From positions 1-8,931 of the forward strand of contig DODG01000022.1 in assembly GCA_003509065.1 (NCBI GenBank): 8,931 bases of DNA, in the 5' to 3' direction. The position numbers and the translations under genes were made by a program. The DNA comes from Acidobacteriota bacterium (GTDB lineage: Bacteria; Acidobacteriota; Vicinamibacteria; Vicinamibacterales; UBA823). The notes under the pieces were generated by a model. It saw only the letters and a program-made list of their open reading frames with translations, was not told the origin of the DNA and did not search any database. Shown here one piece after another: positions 6,762-8,931 of this stretch (positions within the stretch are counted from its first letter, which is position 1; each line of letters begins with the position of its first letter).

Positions 6762-7736
6762 TTATCCATCCGTGAGACGCTGCAGTGCCAGTGAAGCCGC
6801 ACGCTGTTCCGCATCCTTCTTGCTTGGCCCTTCAGCATGAGCCATAACATCACCACCCACCCATACTTCCACAAAAAATATCTTTTGATGGTCTGGGCCA
6901 TCTTCTCGTACAACACGATACTCTGGCAGAGTTAGTGAACGCGCCTGAACCAACTCTTGAAGCGCCGATTTATCGTCTTGTTCGAGGACTGATGACCGGT
7001 CACCAATTCGTAGTGTGCCCACAAGAGGTCTAAACTGATCCTCAATAAACTTTTGCACAGCACCAACTCCCCCATCCAGGTAGACGGCAGCGATAAGTGC
7101 TTCGTAAGTATCTGCAACAAGATTTTTTTTCTTGCGTCCACCTGTTTTCTCTTCACCACGACCGAGCAATATATAGTCACCAAGTCCCAGTATTCCACCT
7201 AAGTTGGCGAGAGTTACTGTTGAAACCAGAGTAGCCTTCAACTTCGATATAATTCCTTCATTCACATCTGGAAATTCACGAAACAATAGATCCGCAATCA
7301 CAAACCCTAGAACTGCGTCACCCAGAAATTCTAGAACCTCATTATCGACCATCGCTCCACTCGCGTCCTCATGAACGATAGAACGATGAGTAAGTGCATG
7401 TTCAAGTAATCCTTTATCAATGAATTGGTAACCCAGCTTCTGCTCTAGCGACTCGTAGTTCGACGGGGATAGAGCACTAGATACTTCTGCAATAGCCTGA
7501 GACTGCTTAATGATGTTTTTTGCCCGTATTACATCCGCAGAGCGCACCTCTACTCTAGCTAAAGCGGGTCGACAGATTACCGTTGGGAGTAGTGTCGCTC
7601 CTACATTTGACGTTATCACTGACTCAATGTCGTGACTTGCCAAAAGTGCACATACTATGTTTGCCTCGGATTCAGACTCAGTTTTCATCACAACAACAAG
7701 TTCTGGAGATGGTTCCAACGGAGCAGAAGAAGTCAT
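6762..7736 (-). CDS. rnc: Ribonuclease III with N-terminal DUF2007 domain
   Basis: RNase III cuts double-stranded RNA, maturing rRNA precursors and processing mRNAs, as a dimer needing Mg2+. Numbering from the ATG at 7736 (324 residues), the RNase III domain spans about 93-240. The signature NEVLEFLGDAVL is at 132-143 with catalytic E136 and D140, and the second set D209 and E212 is in LVADTYEALIAAVYLDGG. A double-stranded RNA-binding domain occupies about 255-322 (DKSALQELVQ, then GPSKKDAEQRAASLAL). Ordinary RNase III is roughly 220-260 residues. The extra length is residues 11-81, starting ELVVVMKTESESEANIVCALL, which looks like DUF2007 (small ferredoxin-like putative signalling domain). 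The reading frame is continuous, so this is a real fusion. A TTG at 7754, preceded by an in-frame TAG, could add six residues; neither start has a good ribosome site. Divergent from the PLP enzyme. Confidence 0.92.
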   Translation of the reverse strand: MTSSAPLEPSPELVVVMKTESESEANIVCALLASHDIESVITSNVGATLLPTVICRPALARVEVRSADVIRAKNIIKQSQAIAEVSSALSPSNYESLEQKLGYQFIDKGLLEHALTHRSIVHEDASGAMVDNEVLEFLGDAVLGFVIADLLFREFPDVNEGIISKLKATLVSTVTLANLGGILGLGDYILLGRGEEKTGGRKKKNLVADTYEALIAAVYLDGGVGAVQKFIEDQFRPLVGTLRIGDRSSVLEQDDKSALQELVQARSLTLPEYRVVREDGPDHQKIFFVEVWVGGDVMAHAEGPSKKDAEQRAASLALQRLTDG

Positions 7737-7915
7737 AATATGGAGACAATGCAACTAAGGACAAACAACCACAATCTGCCAAGTACGCATAACAGTTGAA
7801 TACAAAATGATAACAGATGTATCGTACAAGAATCCGGTAACGCTTGTTAGATATATGTGGATTTGACAAGCACAAAAGAACCCTACTCATCACTACTTTC
7901 TCAAACTTATTAGCA

Positions 7916-7919
7916 AGGA
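7916..7919 (+). promoter_or_regulatory. Shine-Dalgarno site supporting a TTG start
   Basis: AGGA lies eight bases before the TTG at 7928. The reading frame stays open well upstream without any ATG, so this site is the main argument for the start chosen. A TTGACA hexamer at 7863-7868 could be the -35 box, but no good -10 box follows at the right spacing. Confidence 0.5.
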
Positions 7920-7927
7920 TTAACAAC

Positions 7928-8931
7928 TTGAAACTAGAAACCACAGCACGGTTCAATACAAGGTGCGTTCACGCCGGTCAGGAACCAGACTCGGCAACCG
8001 GGGCGATAATCACTCCGATTTATCAAACATCAACTTTCGTGCACGACGAACTCGGTCAACATAAGGGTTTCGATTACTCGCGAACGAATAATCCGACTCG
8101 CGCCGCGGTGGAAGCAAATATCGCGGCCCTTGAGGGCGCCCGATCTGGAATTGCATTCGCATCAGGGGTGGCAGCTATTAACGCAGTCGCCAGCCGTCTC
8201 GACCCTGGAGATCATGTTGTGGTCGATAAGAATATATACGGTGGCACTCATCGGTTATTTGAACATGTACTCCGCCGCTACAATATATCCTTTAGCTACG
8301 TGGAAACAGCAATCCCAGACAATGTAGCAGCCGCCTTAACTTCTGACTCGAAAATGATCTATGTTGAAACCCCCTCGAATCCATTACTCGGCTTGACTGA
8401 CCTAGCAGTCATGGCTGACCTTGCACACTCACACAACACAAAGCTTGTCGTCGATAACACATTTGCAAGTCCTTACGTACAGCGCCCACTCGAACACGGT
8501 GCTGACCTCGTTATCCATAGCACTACGAAATACCTTAATGGCCACAGTGACAGCATCGGTGGCATGGTTCTAACATCGAATACTGAAGACGAGACGTCAC
8601 TTCGATTTATCCAGAATACGAGTGGCGCGATCATGGGCCCTTTCGACGCATGGTTATTACTGCGTGGGACGAAGACACTCTCACTGCGTATGAGAACACA
8701 TAATCAGAACGGTCTAGCTCTCGCGGAGTTTCTCGCCTCACATCCTAAGGTTCACAAGGTGCTGTACCCAGGCTTACCCGATCATCCACAACATGCTTTG
8801 GCATGCCGGCAGATGCACGGTTTCAGCGGTATGCTATCCTTCGACGTAGGCTCGCTCGAAGCCGCAAACACTGTGTGCAATCAGGTAAGATTGCTTTCGT
8901 TAGCTGTAAGTCTTGGTGGCGTTGAAAGTCT
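7928..8931 (+). CDS. PLP-dependent trans-sulfuration enzyme, cystathionine gamma-synthase/lyase type (3' end cut off)
   Basis: Starting from TTG at 7928, 334 codons run to the window end; the family is usually 380-400 residues, so about 50 are missing. The protein belongs to the Cys/Met metabolism PLP enzyme family. The N-terminal TRCVHAGQEPDSATGAI at 11-27 and IYQTSTF at 31-37 are typical. Y50 and R52 (DYSRTNNPT) should bind the PLP phosphate of the partner subunit, Y104 stacks on the ring, D176 (VVDNTFASP) contacts the pyridine nitrogen, and K201 in HSTTKYLNGHSD forms the Schiff base. The end, SLGGVES at 328-334, favours the gamma class (cystathionine gamma-synthase, gamma-lyase, or homocysteine/methionine variants) but does not settle which. 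Any of these acts in the cytoplasm on homoserine esters, cystathionine or related thiol amino acids. No SAM riboswitch or other met genes are visible. Confidence 0.93.
   Translation, partial: MKLETTARFNTRCVHAGQEPDSATGAIITPIYQTSTFVHDELGQHKGFDYSRTNNPTRAAVEANIAALEGARSGIAFASGVAAINAVASRLDPGDHVVVDKNIYGGTHRLFEHVLRRYNISFSYVETAIPDNVAAALTSDSKMIYVETPSNPLLGLTDLAVMADLAHSHNTKLVVDNTFASPYVQRPLEHGADLVIHSTTKYLNGHSDSIGGMVLTSNTEDETSLRFIQNTSGAIMGPFDAWLLLRGTKTLSLRMRTHNQNGLALAEFLASHPKVHKVLYPGLPDHPQHALACRQMHGFSGMLSFDVGSLEAANTVCNQVRLLSLAVSLGGVES

Noticed and set aside
7737..7927. SAM riboswitch or other methionine-type leader before the PLP enzyme
   Set aside because: I could not find the conserved core or paired helices. 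There is only an isolated TTGACA without a good -10 box.
7678..7956. Minus-strand frame of 92 codons spanning the RNase III start and the gap beyond
   Set aside because: It overlaps the start of the PLP enzyme on one side and the DUF2007 segment on the other. Its composition looks non-coding and it resembles no known family.

Overview
The window is ordinary bacterial chromosome of about half G+C. It holds eight protein genes, two of them cut by the window edges. I see no RNA gene, insertion sequence, CRISPR array or phage gene. The host is most likely a Gram-negative bacterium. It has a bacilliredoxin of the BrxC/YtxJ type (a bacillithiol-linked protein, known from Firmicutes, Deinococci, Bacteroidota, Acidobacteriota and others) and a probably exported phosphatase. 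From the general look of PurA and the phosphatase I favour Acidobacteriota, but this is an inference that cannot be proved from the window.

Layout: 1-1302 (-) is a MATE-like/ANKH-like multi-spanning membrane protein whose C-terminus is cut off. 1339-1725 (+) is a BrxC/YtxJ bacilliredoxin. 1854-2180 (-) is a small HicB-like protein without a HicA partner. 2359-3942 (+) is an alkaline-phosphatase-superfamily hydrolase. 3965-5260 (-) is purA. 5261-5611 is a 351-base divergent regulatory gap. 5612-6760 (+) is a P-loop ATPase with a C-terminal winged helix. 6762-7736 (-) is ribonuclease III with an extra N-terminal DUF2007 domain. 7928-8931 (+) is a PLP-dependent trans-sulfuration enzyme, cut off by the window end.

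Every gene lies on the opposite strand from its neighbours (-+-+-+-+). There is therefore no operon here: genes meet head-to-head at regulatory gaps and tail-to-tail with little or no space (22 bases between phosphatase and purA, 1 base between the ATPase and RNase III). The genes do not form one pathway. They are housekeeping functions (AMP synthesis, RNA processing, sulfur amino acid metabolism, thiol redox) mixed with less familiar proteins.

The most notable points are: (1) the phosphatase appears circularly permuted, with the block that normally forms the C-terminal end of the catalytic domain, including the last metal-binding His, placed in front of the nucleophile half; (2) RNase III carries an N-terminal DUF2007 domain; (3) the ATPase has Arg in place of the Walker A Lys; (4) the bacilliredoxin may be translated from a leaderless mRNA; (5) short repeats and hairpins sit in the leaders of two plus-strand genes.
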